From: Otariodibacter oris
GTDB lineage: Bacteria; Pseudomonadota; Gammaproteobacteria; Enterobacterales; Pasteurellaceae
Reading direction: 5' to 3'
Assembly (NCBI RefSeq): GCF_009684715.1
Contig: NZ_CP016604.1
Span: 1,813,262-1,877,261 of the forward strand
Length of the DNA stretch: 64,000 bases
Shown here: positions 24,182-33,830 of the stretch, one piece after another
How positions within the stretch are numbered: the stretch's first letter is position 1
How the letters are laid out: every line of letters starts with the position of its first letter
Made by a program: the position numbers and the translations under genes
Notes under the pieces: model-generated
Told to the model about the DNA's origin: nothing
The model's database searches: none
Seen by the model: the letters and a program-made list of their open reading frames with translations, nothing else

Positions 24182-24532
24182 AGTTTTTCCTATTTGTTTT
24201 AATTAAATTCAGTAATATAAAAAATGGTGTTTATTCTAAATCAAAATAGAAAAAATCGGCAAAGAATTTATAATTTACAAAAAATTTAATCCATCTTACC
24301 GCTTGTTTTCACAAAATTGTGATGTTCATCAAAATCCACTATGGATAAACCCTATCCATAATGATAAAATCAATACGCTTTTTCGCTCAACTGATGGGCG
24401 AGACCACTAAGAATTTAGCTGTGTGGAAAAGCAAGGCTGGTTTGACATCTCATAAAATAGTTGAATTTATGCCAATTTTCTTTACACTACTCAACTCTCG
24501 CACTTAAGCGAATTTACAATAGGAAACAAAAA
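24182..24532. other. Non-coding interval between proS and acpP
   Basis: A 350-base gap between divergent genes. It holds one uptake core (ACCGCTTGT near 24299), a TTGACA -35-like hexamer at 24442-24447 with only a weak -10 match (ATTTAT, 24465-24470), and an AGGAAACAAAAA ribosome site before acpP. No gene or RNA is recognised in it. Confidence 0.5.
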
Positions 24533-24763
24533 ATGAGCATTGAAGAACGCGTAAAAAAAATCATTGTTGATCAACTTGGCGCAAAAGCAGAAGACGTAAA
24601 ACCTGAAGCTTCTTTCATCGAAGATTTAGGTGCTGATTCTCTTGACACTGTTGAGTTAGTAATGGCTTTAGAAGAAGAATTTGATATTGAAATTCCTGAT
24701 GAAGAAGCTGAAAAAATTACAACTGTTCAATCTGCGATTGATTACGTTCAAAACAATCAATAA
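24533..24763 (+). CDS. acpP: Acyl carrier protein
   Basis: 76 residues from [10 protein letters not shown] at 24533; the open frame extends upstream without similarity. The phosphopantetheine serine is Ser36 in [11 protein letters not shown]. It carries growing acyl chains in fatty-acid synthesis. It is usually next to fabG/fabF, but here it stands alone between proS and purC, with its own promoter region and terminator. Confidence 0.97.
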   Translation: MSIEERVKKIIVDQLGAKAEDVKPEASFIEDLGADSLDTVELVMALEEEFDIEIPDEEAEKITTVQSAIDYVQNNQ

Positions 24764-24812
24764 GATTTATATATAAGAGGTAGCCTGTTACCTCTTTATT
24801 TCATTGAATGAA

Positions 24813-24847
24813 AAACAAAAGGGATTTTAAAAATCCCTTTTGTTTTT
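24813..24847. terminator. Terminator between acpP and purC
   Basis: A-rich stem, loop and T tract around AAAAGGGATTT/AAATCCCTTTT (24817-24827 with 24831-24841), flanked by AAAAAC and GTTTTTT so it can serve both converging genes. Confidence 0.85.
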
Positions 24848-24849
24848 TG

Positions 24850-25707
24850 CTATTTAGTTAATAAATCCAACGCTTCTTGGTATTTAGCAACGGTTTTCTC
24901 AATCACATCACTTGGTACTTTCGGTGCAGGAGCTTGTTTATTCCAACCGCTATTTTCTAACCAATCACGCACAAACTGTTTATCGAATGATGGTGGATTT
25001 GTACCCTCTTGATAAGTATCAACTGACCAAAAACGACTTGAATCTGGCGTTAAAACTTCATCCATTAAGGTTAATACACCATTCTCATCTAAACCAAATT
25101 CAAATTTTGTATCACAAATAATAATGCCTTTAGTCAGCGCATAATCTGCCGCTTCTTTATAAAGGGCGATAGCTGATTCTTTGACTTGTTTAGCTAAATC
25201 CGCTCCAATTTGACGCTCACACTCTTCATAGCTGATATTAATATCGTGGTCGCCCACTTCTGCTTTACTTGATGGCGTGAAAATAGGTTCTGGTAATTTA
25301 CTTGCTTCCACTAACCCTTCTGGTAACGCTAACCCACAAATAGCCCCTGTTTTTTTATAGTCTTTTAAGCCACTACCCGTTAAATAGCCTCTTACAATCG
25401 ATTCAATCTTCACTGGCGTTAAACGTTTACACACCACGGCACGATATTGAATGGCTTCCGCCTCTTCTTTTGGTAACACATCAAAAACTGAATCGCCCGT
25501 AAAATGATTAGGCATAATGTGTGACAATTTGTTAAACCAGAAATTAGAAATCTGAGTCAAAATTTCACCCTTGCGAGGAATAGGATCATCTAAAATCACG
25601 TCAAAGGCAGATAAGCGGTCAGTTGCGACCATTAACATACGCTTTTCATCAATTTCATAGAGATCACGCACTTTCCCAGAGTAAATTTTTTTAAGGCTGA
25701 TTTGCAT
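24850..25707 (-). CDS. purC: SAICAR synthetase (phosphoribosylaminoimidazole-succinocarboxamide synthase)
   Basis: 285 residues of the longer PurC type (the E. coli enzyme has about 237). Signatures LYEIDEKRMLMVATDRLSAFD, VRGYLTGSGLKDY and LMDEVLTPDSSRFW. It joins CAIR and aspartate in purine synthesis. A near-perfect PurR operator lies 54 bases upstream of its ATG, so it should be a purine-repressed gene. Single-gene unit. Confidence 0.96.
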   Translation of the reverse strand: MQISLKKIYSGKVRDLYEIDEKRMLMVATDRLSAFDVILDDPIPRKGEILTQISNFWFNKLSHIMPNHFTGDSVFDVLPKEEAEAIQYRAVVCKRLTPVKIESIVRGYLTGSGLKDYKKTGAICGLALPEGLVEASKLPEPIFTPSSKAEVGDHDINISYEECERQIGADLAKQVKESAIALYKEAADYALTKGIIICDTKFEFGLDENGVLTLMDEVLTPDSSRFWSVDTYQEGTNPPSFDKQFVRDWLENSGWNKQAPAPKVPSDVIEKTVAKYQEALDLLTK

Positions 25708-25760
25708 ATTAGCATCCTATTGATTATATAAAAATGAAATAATGCCATTATACCAAAGTT

Positions 25761-25776
25761 ACGCAAACGTTTGCGA
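25761..25776 (-). promoter_or_regulatory. PurR operator upstream of purC
   Basis: The 16-mer ACGCAAACGTTTGCGA matches the PurR consensus (ACGCAAACGTTTNCGT) in 15 of 16 positions and sits at promoter distance from the purC start. PurR binds it with hypoxanthine or guanine (family knowledge). Confidence 0.9.
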
Positions 25777-25868
25777 TAAATTAATATAGTGAAATGTCTG
25801 AAAAGAAATTAATGATTAATACGCCATCAATGATCCTTGGCTAATCACATCAATTGATGATAAAAACA

Positions 25869-26909
25869 TTAAAGAAATTTAGTAACCAAAGCCTTTAAGC
25901 TGCTACAAATAATTTCAAAATCCTTGTTTAAATCAATAGTTACTACACTAATCGAATTTCCGTTAATCTCATAATAATAATTGGGTTGGACATCAGCTGT
26001 TGTTTTTGCATACAAGAGCATTCCACTTACTTTTTCATTATCTCGAGGTCGCCAATTATTTATATAAGTAAAAATCTGATACAGGTTAGCCGATATTAAT
26101 TTATCTTTATTGTATCTATTTCCCATATTTTCGGAGTAAAACTTAGTATCTATAATCAATGTGTTATTTTTATTCTGTAATACCATATCCGTTTGCATAA
26201 TAGGTAAGGCTTCATTAGATCCATCATCTACTTTCCACTTAATTTGTGGACGGGTAACTTTGTATTGAGTTTCCTTTTTATAAAAAGCATACACAAATTT
26301 TTCATATAATGACGATAGTCTTTGTTCATCATTTATACCTTGGTTCTTATAACCAGATGATACCGAAAGAATCATTTCTTCATATAAAAAACGACAGATA
26401 TCAATCAGAAACTGATAACGAATGTTTTGACGATTATATTTAATATTTTTCCATTGGCTAAGACTTAATTCAATATCGGAAACGTTCTTAAAATAGACTA
26501 AAAAGCTAAGAAATTTATGACGTTTTTCCTTTGATATTTTTCTTGATCTAGCAAGATAAGCTAAAGTTGCTTTTAAAATCTGATTAAGAAATATATCTTC
26601 AGAAAACTCATCATAAACAATCAATAATTTATTATCAATCATCGAATTTTGTTTAATTGAAGTATTGAGATCTAATTTGCCTCGTATTACGCTAGATTTT
26701 TCATTGATTAGAATATAGTCTTTTAGTAATCCACTGCGAATTAGCACTGGAACACCAATTATTAGTATTTCAGCATATAGCTCTATAACATTTTTAAATT
26801 TTTCTGGAGTAAAACTCTTATATTCTGAAAAATATAAAGTCTGATAGGCATAGGCCAACATATAATAAACATTCCTAATGGGAATTTTCCTATTATTCAC
26901 TGCAAGCAT
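25869..26909 (-). CDS. mcrC: McrC-family restriction subunit (PD-(D/E)xK nuclease)
   Basis: 346 residues. The N-terminal part RKIPIRNVYYMLAYAY is the usual start of this McrC group. The C-terminal nuclease core has Asp241 and the Asp254-x-Lys256 pair of IIDTKFY, a complete PD-(D/E)xK set. McrC is recruited by the GTP-driven McrB ring to cut DNA with modified cytosine, or in LlaJI-like systems at a specific site. Its start overlaps the McrB reading frame by 17 bases, so both are one operon. No methyltransferase gene is adjacent, which favours a modification-dependent (type IV) role. Confidence 0.85.
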   Translation of the reverse strand: MLAVNNRKIPIRNVYYMLAYAYQTLYFSEYKSFTPEKFKNVIELYAEILIIGVPVLIRSGLLKDYILINEKSSVIRGKLDLNTSIKQNSMIDNKLLIVYDEFSEDIFLNQILKATLAYLARSRKISKEKRHKFLSFLVYFKNVSDIELSLSQWKNIKYNRQNIRYQFLIDICRFLYEEMILSVSSGYKNQGINDEQRLSSLYEKFVYAFYKKETQYKVTRPQIKWKVDDGSNEALPIMQTDMVLQNKNNTLIIDTKFYSENMGNRYNKDKLISANLYQIFTYINNWRPRDNEKVSGMLLYAKTTADVQPNYYYEINGNSISVVTIDLNKDFEIICSSLKALVTKFL

Positions 26910-27927
26910 CCTTCAAACGATTTGCCCATTCATCAGCCTTTTCTTGATTATCAAACCAATATTCTTCAAGTTGTGGAATAATTTCAAAATTAACAATTTC
27001 TTTAGTTCGTTGCACTGCATTCTCTTTAAGAGCTTGATCAACAAAATAGCTATGTCCAATTTGGAAACCTTTTCCTAATGAATTAGTAATCTCTATATTT
27101 AGTTCGTGAATTATACTAATGACTTTTAATAATGTTGATGAATTTTCAATACTTTCAAGATAATCTTGAAAAGTACTATTTTCAAAAGCAGGATTAATAT
27201 CAAAAAAAGCAAAACGGCGACGTAAGGCATAATCAAGTAAAGCTAAACTTCTATCGGCAGTATTCATCATACCTATTAAATATAAATTATCAGGTACAGA
27301 AAATTTTTCATCAGAATAAAGTAAATTAATAGACTTACCCCGTTTATCTGTCTCAATAAGCATCATTAACTCACCGAAAATTTTACTCATATTACCCCGA
27401 TTAATTTCATCAATGATAAAAAAATATTTGGTATCAGGATCTTCCGATGCATTTCTAGCAAATTCAACAAAAGGACCTTTTTTTAATTCGAAACCATCTC
27501 CATCCTTTTTAGGGCGATAGCCTTCAATAAAGTCTTCATAGCTATAACTTTGATGAAATTGAATCATTTGAATGCGAGAATCATCTGTTTCTCCCATAAC
27601 CAAATAGGCTAAACGATCAGCAATAAATGTTTTTCCTACACCTGGTGCACCTCTAAGAATTAGATTTTTCTTATGGTCAAGTATTGATCTTAAAGTAATT
27701 ACATCCTCTTTATTAAGAAACACCTCTTTCATAAAATCATTTAAGCTATAAGAATTACTATTTTGATCAATACTCACTTCACTCTCTGTAGGCTGGTTAT
27801 TAGGGTAGTTTAATAATGGATGTTCTTTATAATACAAAAATTTCAGATATGCACGAAGTAATGTTCCAAGATGAACAACACCTCCTGTATTACTGAGCTG
27901 ACTTCGTTCTCCTTTATCGTAAGTCAT
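26893..27927 (-). CDS. mcrB: McrB-like AAA+ GTPase, C-terminal part of a frameshifted gene
   Basis: 344 codons holding the whole motor: Walker A GAPGVGKTF (93-101), Walker B FFIIDEINRGN (169-179), the McrB GTPase signature MNTADRS (221-227) and arginine residues RRRF. Residues 1-40 (YDKGERSQLSNTGG... AYLKFL) are the middle of the normal protein, not its start: the matching N-terminal part is in another frame immediately upstream. The in-frame ATG at 27927 has no clear ribosome site, but the overlap with the upstream stop could allow re-initiation. See the linked finding on the A7 tract. Confidence 0.8.
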   Translation of the reverse strand: MTYDKGERSQLSNTGGVVHLGTLLRAYLKFLYYKEHPLLNYPNNQPTESEVSIDQNSNSYSLNDFMKEVFLNKEDVITLRSILDHKKNLILRGAPGVGKTFIADRLAYLVMGETDDSRIQMIQFHQSYSYEDFIEGYRPKKDGDGFELKKGPFVEFARNASEDPDTKYFFIIDEINRGNMSKIFGELMMLIETDKRGKSINLLYSDEKFSVPDNLYLIGMMNTADRSLALLDYALRRRFAFFDINPAFENSTFQDYLESIENSSTLLKVISIIHELNIEITNSLGKGFQIGHSYFVDQALKENAVQRTKEIVNFEIIPQLEEYWFDNQEKADEWANRLKDACSE

Positions 27928-28244
27928 TTGTACATACTTTTGTTTCCATTTCTCATTTTTTTGGAAAAAGCTTTTTGATAATGTGGTTGCTTACCTTTGA
28001 GAATTTTTTCAATTTGTTCATCATTGTCTTCAGTAATTTTTTTATAAATATTCTTAAATTCTTCAAAGGAACGATAAGAAAAAAAACTTTTACGATAAAT
28101 TTTCCCATCATTTAATCCAAAAGATTTCAATAAATGTCCTAACTTGTCAATATATGGGGCATACCATCCACCACTTTGTTTTCCTAGATTTTCCATTGCC
28201 CATTCAGAGAAAAGTATTTTTTGTTGTTCTGCTATATTATTCAT
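27924..28244 (-). CDS. McrB-like protein, N-terminal part upstream of the frameshift
   Basis: 106 codons from the ATG at 28244 (a TTG five codons earlier is less likely). It should supply the N-terminal DNA-recognition part of McrB (EQQKILFSEWAMENLGKQS... IEKILKGKQPHYQKAFSK). After the A7 tract the reading becomes unrelated (MRNGNKSMYK) and stops 4 bases into the next frame. In the -1 frame the text continues as NEKWKQKYVQ and then joins MTYDKGERS, which looks like one natural protein. So this is either a phase-variable, slippage-expressed or broken gene, or a sequencing error. Confidence 0.7.
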   Translation of the reverse strand: MNNIAEQQKILFSEWAMENLGKQSGGWYAPYIDKLGHLLKSFGLNDGKIYRKSFFSYRSFEEFKNIYKKITEDNDEQIEKILKGKQPHYQKAFSKKMRNGNKSMYK

Positions 28245-28381
28245 ACAATACCTTGCCAAATTCCATCTTAGTTACTACCTTTAATATTAGAATAAAGAAA
28301 TGCTTTTTTCTACTTATTTGAAGAAGCCAAAAATTTAGCCAATGAATGATTTTTATAAAATAAAAATAGAAATATTAGGTA

Positions 28382-28407
28382 CAAAAAAGGGCTGAAGATC
28401 AGCCCTT
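28382..28407 (-). terminator. satP terminator
   Basis: 9-bp stem AAGGGCTGA/TCAGCCCTT with a 3-base loop, followed on the minus strand by a T-rich run (TTTTTTGT). It lies 27 bases after the satP stop. Confidence 0.85.
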
Positions 28408-28433
28408 AAGTACGTCATATTATGCTAAATGAA

Positions 28434-29000
28434 TTATTTCGGCGCACCGATAGGAAGTACTGTACGTCCAAAACTTTCATTAATAATTTCTGCTGCTGCT
28501 AGATAAAATGCTAAGAAAGCAGTTAATAAGCCAAAGTTTCCACCAATATGAGTGATTGAATGGTTACCCATAAAGTCGCCTGCGGCAAGTAGGTAGAATG
28601 TGATAGTTAATGCAAGGAAAATTGCTTGCAATGCACGTGGTTTAGTTAATGTGCCGATAAACATCATTAAAGTAAAGGTTCCCCAAGCAACTAAATACCA
28701 ACCCACAAATGAGGCAGATACTGTGGAGGCAAAAAATACTTTAAATAATGCAAAAGACCACCAAAATGCACCATAGCTAGTAAATGCAGTAAAGCCAAAG
28801 GTATTTCCTTTAGCAAACTCAAACATCCCCGCGATCATTTGAGCAGTACCGCCAAAAGCAAAACCCATTGCGAGAACTAATCCTACGTTGTCCCCAGTAA
28901 ACGTTCCGTTGTTAATTAAGCTTAATAACCAAGTGGTCAAAGCAAATCCACATAGCCCTAATGGACCAGGGTTTGCAGTAGCAGAATGATTAGATGACAT
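28434..29000 (-). CDS. satP: Acetate/succinate uptake transporter, SatP (YaaH/GPR1/FUN34) family
   Basis: 188 residues with six transmembrane segments. The family signature NPGPLGLCGFALTTWLLS starts the first helix, and GGTAQMIAGMFEFAKGNTFG follows. It moves acetate or succinate with protons across the inner membrane. It is 13 bases after the PotD-like gene and may share its transcript. Length is that of E. coli SatP (188). Confidence 0.92.
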   Translation of the reverse strand: MSSNHSATANPGPLGLCGFALTTWLLSLINNGTFTGDNVGLVLAMGFAFGGTAQMIAGMFEFAKGNTFGFTAFTSYGAFWWSFALFKVFFASTVSASFVGWYLVAWGTFTLMMFIGTLTKPRALQAIFLALTITFYLLAAGDFMGNHSITHIGGNFGLLTAFLAFYLAAAEIINESFGRTVLPIGAPK

Positions 29001-29013
29001 CTAAAACCTCTAA

Positions 29014-30063
29014 TTAATTATTTGTTCTAAGTATATTCCAGTATTTTTCATAGACTTCTACGGCATCACCCACATCACCTTGTAAAATACCTTTTTCTAT
29101 TTCTTCTTTTGGTGGGAAAATTAAAGGATCTTGTACCACTTCAGGAGAAAGTAATGCTTTTACTCCTTCGTTTGGCATAGAGAATCCCATTTTTTCAATC
29201 ACCTCTTTTGCACTTTCAGGACGCAACAAGAAATCAATAAATTTATGTGCTGCATCTATATTTTTTGCATTTTTAGGAATTGCATAATTATCCATCCAAA
29301 TAACCGCTCCCTCTTTCGGGAAAACAAATTGTAAAGCTGGATTTTCTGCTTTTGCTCTATATGCCGAACCTGTCCATTGCATTCCGACATCAACTTCGCC
29401 TTGTAAATAAGGCATTTCAGGTGAGTCTGAATTAAATACTAAGACATTTGGCATTAAGGTTGTTAAACGCTCGTAAGCTGCTTTGATTTCATCTGGATTT
29501 GTTGTATTTGGAGATTTACCATCTAGCAACAAAGCAATATGAAACACTTCACGAGAGTCATTCATTAGCAATAATTTGCCTTTGAATTCGGGTTTCCAAA
29601 AATCACCCCAGCTAGTGAGTGATTTAGGGTCAATCATATCTGCATTCACACCAATACCCGTTAAACCATAAACGTAAGGTAGTGAATATTTGTTTTCGGG
29701 ATCGAATGATTTATCCATTAATTCTTTGCTGACATAATCTAAATTTTTCAATTTAGTTTTGTCTATAGGTGCTAACATTCCTTCTTTCGCCATTTTCCCT
29801 ACATAGTAACTAGAAGGGAATACGATATCGTAGCCTGCATTGTCAGCGAGTTTTAACTTAGAATACATTTCCTCATTACTTTCAAAGGTCGAATAAATAA
29901 CTTCGATACCTGTTTCATCCGTAAATTGTTCTAATAATGATGAAGGAACGTATTCCGTCCAGTTATAGACATATAGCTGTTCCGTTGCGTGTGCTGACAT
30001 CGCTGAAAATGCAATAGCAATTGCGGTGAGTTTTTTTAAAAATGTTTGCCAGAATTTAATCAA
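29014..30063 (-). CDS. potD: Spermidine/putrescine ABC transporter substrate-binding protein (PotD-like)
   Basis: 349 residues: signal peptide 1-26 (cleavage near SAHA), then a type II periplasmic binding fold, [18 protein letters not shown] near the start and [10 protein letters not shown] mid-protein. PotD/PotF proteins bind polyamines and feed PotABC. No potABC gene is in this neighbourhood, so it is an orphan binding protein, one of perhaps several copies as in H. influenzae (potD-1, potD-2; recalled). Confidence 0.85.
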   Translation of the reverse strand: MIKFWQTFLKKLTAIAIAFSAMSAHATEQLYVYNWTEYVPSSLLEQFTDETGIEVIYSTFESNEEMYSKLKLADNAGYDIVFPSSYYVGKMAKEGMLAPIDKTKLKNLDYVSKELMDKSFDPENKYSLPYVYGLTGIGVNADMIDPKSLTSWGDFWKPEFKGKLLLMNDSREVFHIALLLDGKSPNTTNPDEIKAAYERLTTLMPNVLVFNSDSPEMPYLQGEVDVGMQWTGSAYRAKAENPALQFVFPKEGAVIWMDNYAIPKNAKNIDAAHKFIDFLLRPESAKEVIEKMGFSMPNEGVKALLSPEVVQDPLIFPPKEEIEKGILQGDVGDAVEVYEKYWNILRTNN

Positions 30064-30150
30064 TGGTTTGATCCTCTCTTAGTAAAAATAACATGATGAA
30101 AAATATAATATTTGCAAATTTAGCAGAATAACTTACCACTTATATAGCAA

Positions 30151-30181
30151 ATCGCCCTTACTTTTTGAAAGTAAGGGCGAT
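30151..30181 (-). terminator. Perfect 14-bp hairpin after the ubiD-yrhK unit
   Basis: Arms ATCGCCCTTACTTT and its complement with a 3-base loop. The following T tract is weak on both strands, so it may act as an mRNA 3' end protector or a weak terminator between yrhK and potD. Confidence 0.6.
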
Positions 30182-30268
30182 GGATTATAAAGATTTTTAA
30201 GATTATTTCTATCAAAAACCTAACAAGCGGTCAGTTATTTCCTAAGTTTTACAAATACATAAACGCAT

Positions 30269-30580
30269 TTACAAATCAGTTTGAGATAATACACCTTCAT
30301 ATTGACGATATTTTTGTAAATGAACCCTGTGACTAAAACGAATAATCGGGCGAATTAACATTTGAATACTCCCAATAACAAATAACCATACACCGATCTT
30401 GGTAAGATCAGGGTAAAAAAACATAATACTGCCGATAAGAAAAATAAGACCAATCAGGAAATCATTAACGATACTCAACGTTTCATATCGCTGATGAATA
30501 ATCAGTGCCTCTGACCCAAAATGGAGAATTAATGGAGGTTGTAACTTATCTAAACTATTGGACATTTTTTCCTTATTCAT
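30269..30580 (-). CDS. YrhK-like membrane protein
   Basis: 103 residues with two transmembrane segments (about 43-60 and 65-82) and the motif HFGSEALIIHQRYETLSIVND, which matches the YrhK-like domain. Function is unknown. It is 17 bases after ubiD and likely cotranscribed with it. The cytoplasmic ends are charged; no signal peptide is seen. Confidence 0.7.
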   Translation of the reverse strand: MNKEKMSNSLDKLQPPLILHFGSEALIIHQRYETLSIVNDFLIGLIFLIGSIMFFYPDLTKIGVWLFVIGSIQMLIRPIIRFSHRVHLQKYRQYEGVLSQTDL

Positions 30581-30597
30581 TTTGTGTTCTCTTGTGG

Positions 30598-32073
30598 TTA
30601 ATTTTCTTCATCAATGCCTAAGGAATCCCAAATTGCATCAATACGTTCTACTACTTTAGGATCGTGGTGAATCGGTGTTCCCCATTCACGTTGAGTTTCC
30701 CCTTGCCATTTATTTGTGGCATCAATCCCCATTTTTGAGCCTAAACCTGCGACTGGTGAGGCAAAATCAAGGTAATCAATTGGAGTATTCTCGATAAGCG
30801 TGGTATCACGAGCCGGATCACAACGTGTGGTAATTGCCCAAATAACGTCTTTCCAATCCCTTGCATTGACATCATCATCACACACAATCACATACTTTGT
30901 ATACATAAATTGACGGAGGAAAGACCACACGCCCATCATCACGCGTTTAGCGTGACCTGCATATTGTTTTTTGATCGTTACCACTGCTAAACGATAAGAA
31001 CAGCCTTCAGGCGGTAGATAAAAATCGACAATTTCAGGGAATTGTTTTTGCAAAATAGGGATAAAGACTTCATTCAAGGCTTCGCCTAGTACAGCGGGTT
31101 CATCGGGTGGACGACCTGTGTAAGTAGAATGATAAATCGCATCTTTACGCATCGTAATATGTGTTACTGTAAAGACTGGAAAATACTCTTGTTCATTGTA
31201 GTAACCAGTATGATCGCCATAAGGACCTTCTAATGCGGTTTCTTCGAGGTCAATATACCCTTCTAAAACAATTTCCGCACTTGCAGGCACCTCTAGATAA
31301 TTGCTGATAGATTTCACCACTTCGGTTTTATGTCCACGCAATAATCCTGCAAAAGCGTATTCAGATAAGGTATCAGGAATCGGTGTTACTGCCGCTAAAA
31401 TAGTCGCAGGATCTGCCCCTAATGCAACAGACACCGGGAAAGGTTTACCTGGATTAGCCTCTTTCCATTCTTGGAAATCTAAAGCGCCACCACGGTGGGA
31501 TAACCAACGCATAATGAGCTTATTTTTTCCAATTAATTGTTGGCGATAAATACCTAAATTTAAGCGTTTTTTATAGGGACCTTGAGTAATGGTTAATCCC
31601 CAAGTAACTAGCGGTGCAACATCGCCTCCCCAGCAATGCATAATTGGTAATTTATACAAATCCACATCATCGCCAGAAAGAACAACTTGTTGGCACTCTG
31701 CTTTACTTAATACCTTGCTTGGCATATTTAACACTTGCTTCCATTGTGGAATTTGCCCAATGAGTTCTTTAAATCCTTTTGGTGGCTCAGGCTCTTTCAA
31801 AAAAGCTAATAATTTGCCTAATTCACGCAATGCTTTCGTGTCTGACTGCCCCATTCCCATTGCAACACGCTCAGGCGTACCGAATAGATTGCATAAAACA
31901 GGCATATCAAATCCCTTTGGATTTTCAAATAACAATGCAGGACCACCTTTGCGTAAGGTGCGATCAGAAATTTCCGTCATCTCTAAATAGGGATCAATTT
32001 CTTGGGTGATTCGTTTTAATTCACCCTTTTGCTCAAGCAAATCTAGAAACTCTCGTAGATTCTTATATTTCAT
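30598..32073 (-). CDS. ubiD: 3-Octaprenyl-4-hydroxybenzoate decarboxylase
   Basis: 491 residues from [20 protein letters not shown] at 32073; the frame is open upstream without similarity. Prenylated-FMN-dependent decarboxylase of ubiquinone synthesis; motifs [21 protein letters not shown] and [13 protein letters not shown] (with the catalytic Glu region) are clear. Needs UbiX, which is not in the window. It is followed closely by the yrhK-like gene. Confidence 0.95.
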   Translation of the reverse strand: MKYKNLREFLDLLEQKGELKRITQEIDPYLEMTEISDRTLRKGGPALLFENPKGFDMPVLCNLFGTPERVAMGMGQSDTKALRELGKLLAFLKEPEPPKGFKELIGQIPQWKQVLNMPSKVLSKAECQQVVLSGDDVDLYKLPIMHCWGGDVAPLVTWGLTITQGPYKKRLNLGIYRQQLIGKNKLIMRWLSHRGGALDFQEWKEANPGKPFPVSVALGADPATILAAVTPIPDTLSEYAFAGLLRGHKTEVVKSISNYLEVPASAEIVLEGYIDLEETALEGPYGDHTGYYNEQEYFPVFTVTHITMRKDAIYHSTYTGRPPDEPAVLGEALNEVFIPILQKQFPEIVDFYLPPEGCSYRLAVVTIKKQYAGHAKRVMMGVWSFLRQFMYTKYVIVCDDDVNARDWKDVIWAITTRCDPARDTTLIENTPIDYLDFASPVAGLGSKMGIDATNKWQGETQREWGTPIHHDPKVVERIDAIWDSLGIDEEN

Positions 32074-32233
32074 ATTTTGACTCCTCAATTGAGTGCAGTA
32101 TAACAAATCTTAATCATTACAAGCGGTTATTTATTGTGAAAATTTTGTAATAAAATAACCATAAAAAATTTATAGTAATTTGATTCAATTCTGCTAAGAT
32201 CGCCTCACTAATCAAATATAGGAGAACATAAAA

Positions 32234-33247
32234 ATGTTTAAAAGAACTGCTTTAAGCGTTGCTTTACTTGGTGCAACAGCTTTATCACATGCTGATGTCT
32301 TAACATCAATCAAACCGCTTGGTTTTATCGCAAGTGCAATCACTGATGGTGTAACAAATACACAAGTCCTTTTACCAGTAACTGCTTCTCCACATGACTA
32401 CAGCCTTAAACCATCTGATGTAGAAAAATTAAAATCTGCTGATCTTGTAGTTTGGGTTGGTGATGAAATGGAAGCATTCCTAGAAAAAAGTATCGAACAA
32501 TTACCAGAAGATAATGTTTTAACTTTAGAAGAAGTTCATGCAATTGAAGAGCTTGTGGAAGGCTCAAGCAAAGACCATCATGACCACGATCATGATGATC
32601 ACGACGACGATGACCATGATGATGACGATCATGATCACGAGCATGCTCATCACGATCATGACCACGAACACCATCACGATGATGAAGGTCATGACTTTGT
32701 GGATGGCGATGATATCCACGGTCACCACCACGATGAAAACTGGCACGTTTGGCTTTCACCATCAGCAAGTACAGATATTGCTCAAGCAATTGCTGATCGT
32801 TTAATTGAAAAAATGCCTAACCAAAAAGCAAAAATTGAAGCTAACTTAGCAGAATTCAAAACTAAATTAACTGCAAAAAATGCTGAAATTGTAAAACAAC
32901 TTTCAAGTGTTTCAGGTAAAGGTTACTACACTTTCCATGATGCTTATGGTTATTTTGAAGATGCTTATGGCTTAACTTCATTAGGTTCATTCACAATCAA
33001 TCCAACAGTTGCTCCTGGCGCAAAAACACTAGCTGCAATTAAAGCGGATATTGCATCAAATAAAGCACAATGCTTATTTGCGGAACCACAATTTACACCA
33101 AAAGTAATTGAAACTTTAAGTCAAGGTACTGCAACCAAAGTTGGCCAATTAGATCCTCTTGGTGCAAAAGTTGAATTAGGCAAAGATTCTTACCCACAAT
33201 TCTTACAAGTAATGGCTGACGAATTTAGCCAATGCTTAGCTAACTAA
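32234..33247 (+). CDS. znuA: High-affinity zinc ABC transporter substrate-binding protein
   Basis: 337 residues: signal peptide 1-20 (ALSHA), cluster A-1 fold with zinc ligand His54 (ASPHDYSL), a very long His/Asp-rich loop at about 114-168, then His171 in NWHVWLSP and the YTFHDAYGYFE ligand region. ZnuA hands Zn2+ to ZnuBC. The loop contains roughly equal His and Asp, more acidic than the E. coli loop. znuB/znuC are not adjacent, as in H. influenzae. AGGAGAA ribosome site at good distance. Confidence 0.93.
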   Translation: MFKRTALSVALLGATALSHADVLTSIKPLGFIASAITDGVTNTQVLLPVTASPHDYSLKPSDVEKLKSADLVVWVGDEMEAFLEKSIEQLPEDNVLTLEEVHAIEELVEGSSKDHHDHDHDDHDDDDHDDDDHDHEHAHHDHDHEHHHDDEGHDFVDGDDIHGHHHDENWHVWLSPSASTDIAQAIADRLIEKMPNQKAKIEANLAEFKTKLTAKNAEIVKQLSSVSGKGYYTFHDAYGYFEDAYGLTSLGSFTINPTVAPGAKTLAAIKADIASNKAQCLFAEPQFTPKVIETLSQGTATKVGQLDPLGAKVELGKDSYPQFLQVMADEFSQCLAN

Positions 33248-33261
33248 GAGATTAAATTCAA

Positions 33262-33302
33262 ATGCCATTTCAAATGGAGAAATCCGTTGGAATGGCATAT
33301 TT
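33262..33302 (+). terminator. znuA terminator
   Basis: Arms ATGCCATT (33262-33269) and AATGGCAT (33291-33298) followed by ATTTTC. A second internal pairing (CCATT...AATGG) is possible, so the fold is ambiguous. Confidence 0.6.
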
Positions 33303-33336
33303 TCATAATACTCTCTACATAGTATAAATAGAAAAT

Positions 33337-33762
33337 TTACCGTAAAACTAAAATTGGCTTTTTACAATGTCTTGCTACTTTAACCGTATTTGAACTCAAT
33401 CCTTTCGCTTTCGGTTTACTACTTGCAAGCATGACGATCAAATCAATATCTTTCTCTTCAGCAATACGATTAATTTCCTCATAAATAGTGCCATGAGCAA
33501 CGATATGTTGTACTCTCGAACCCTCAGGGAAATGTGCTTTAGTAAAATCATGCAGAGCCTTATTGGCTTCTTCTACTACTGATTTGTCGAAATTCTTTGG
33601 TAAAAATGCAGAAATAAAACTGTCATCAATCGGTTCAATAATAGTTACAACACGATAAATAGCGTTCGGGTTATGTGCTGTCATTTTTTGTGCGGTTTCA
33701 ACCACAAACTTCGCACTTTCCAAATTACTTAGATCGACGGCAATTAATATTTTATTATACAT
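33337..33762 (-). CDS. Universal stress protein (UspA family) linked to TRAP transporter
   Basis: 141 residues, a single Usp domain: KILIAVDLSN at the N-terminus and the ATP-binding glycine region reduced to MLASSKPKAKGLSSNTVKV near the C-terminus. It lies 68 bases after the TRAP permease, in the same direction. In TeaABC of Halomonas the neighbouring Usp protein TeaD binds ATP and down-regulates transport, so a similar role is a fair inference. Confidence 0.85.
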   Translation of the reverse strand: MYNKILIAVDLSNLESAKFVVETAQKMTAHNPNAIYRVVTIIEPIDDSFISAFLPKNFDKSVVEEANKALHDFTKAHFPEGSRVQHIVAHGTIYEEINRIAEEKDIDLIVMLASSKPKAKGLSSNTVKVARHCKKPILVLR

Positions 33763-33782
33763 AGTCTGTCCTTTATGGTGAA

Positions 33783-33826
33783 AGCGGTAAGATCATTGCA
33801 AAATTTTGCCATAATCTCACCGCTTG
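33783..33826. terminator. Facing uptake sequences after the TRAP permease
   Basis: AGCGGTAAGAT (33784-33794) faces ATCTCACCGCT (33814-33824) with one mismatch, just after the permease stop and before uspA. It could partly terminate the transcript between the two. Confidence 0.5.
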
Positions 33827-33830
33827 TTAG

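Noticed and set aside
32120-32233. Zur operator before znuA
   Set aside because: An AT-rich dyad-like stretch is present, but the match to the known Zur box is too poor to call.
32406-32804. Antisense and shifted frames over znuA rich in His, Asp, Met or Val
   Set aside because: They are low-complexity shadows of the His/Asp-rich loop codons.
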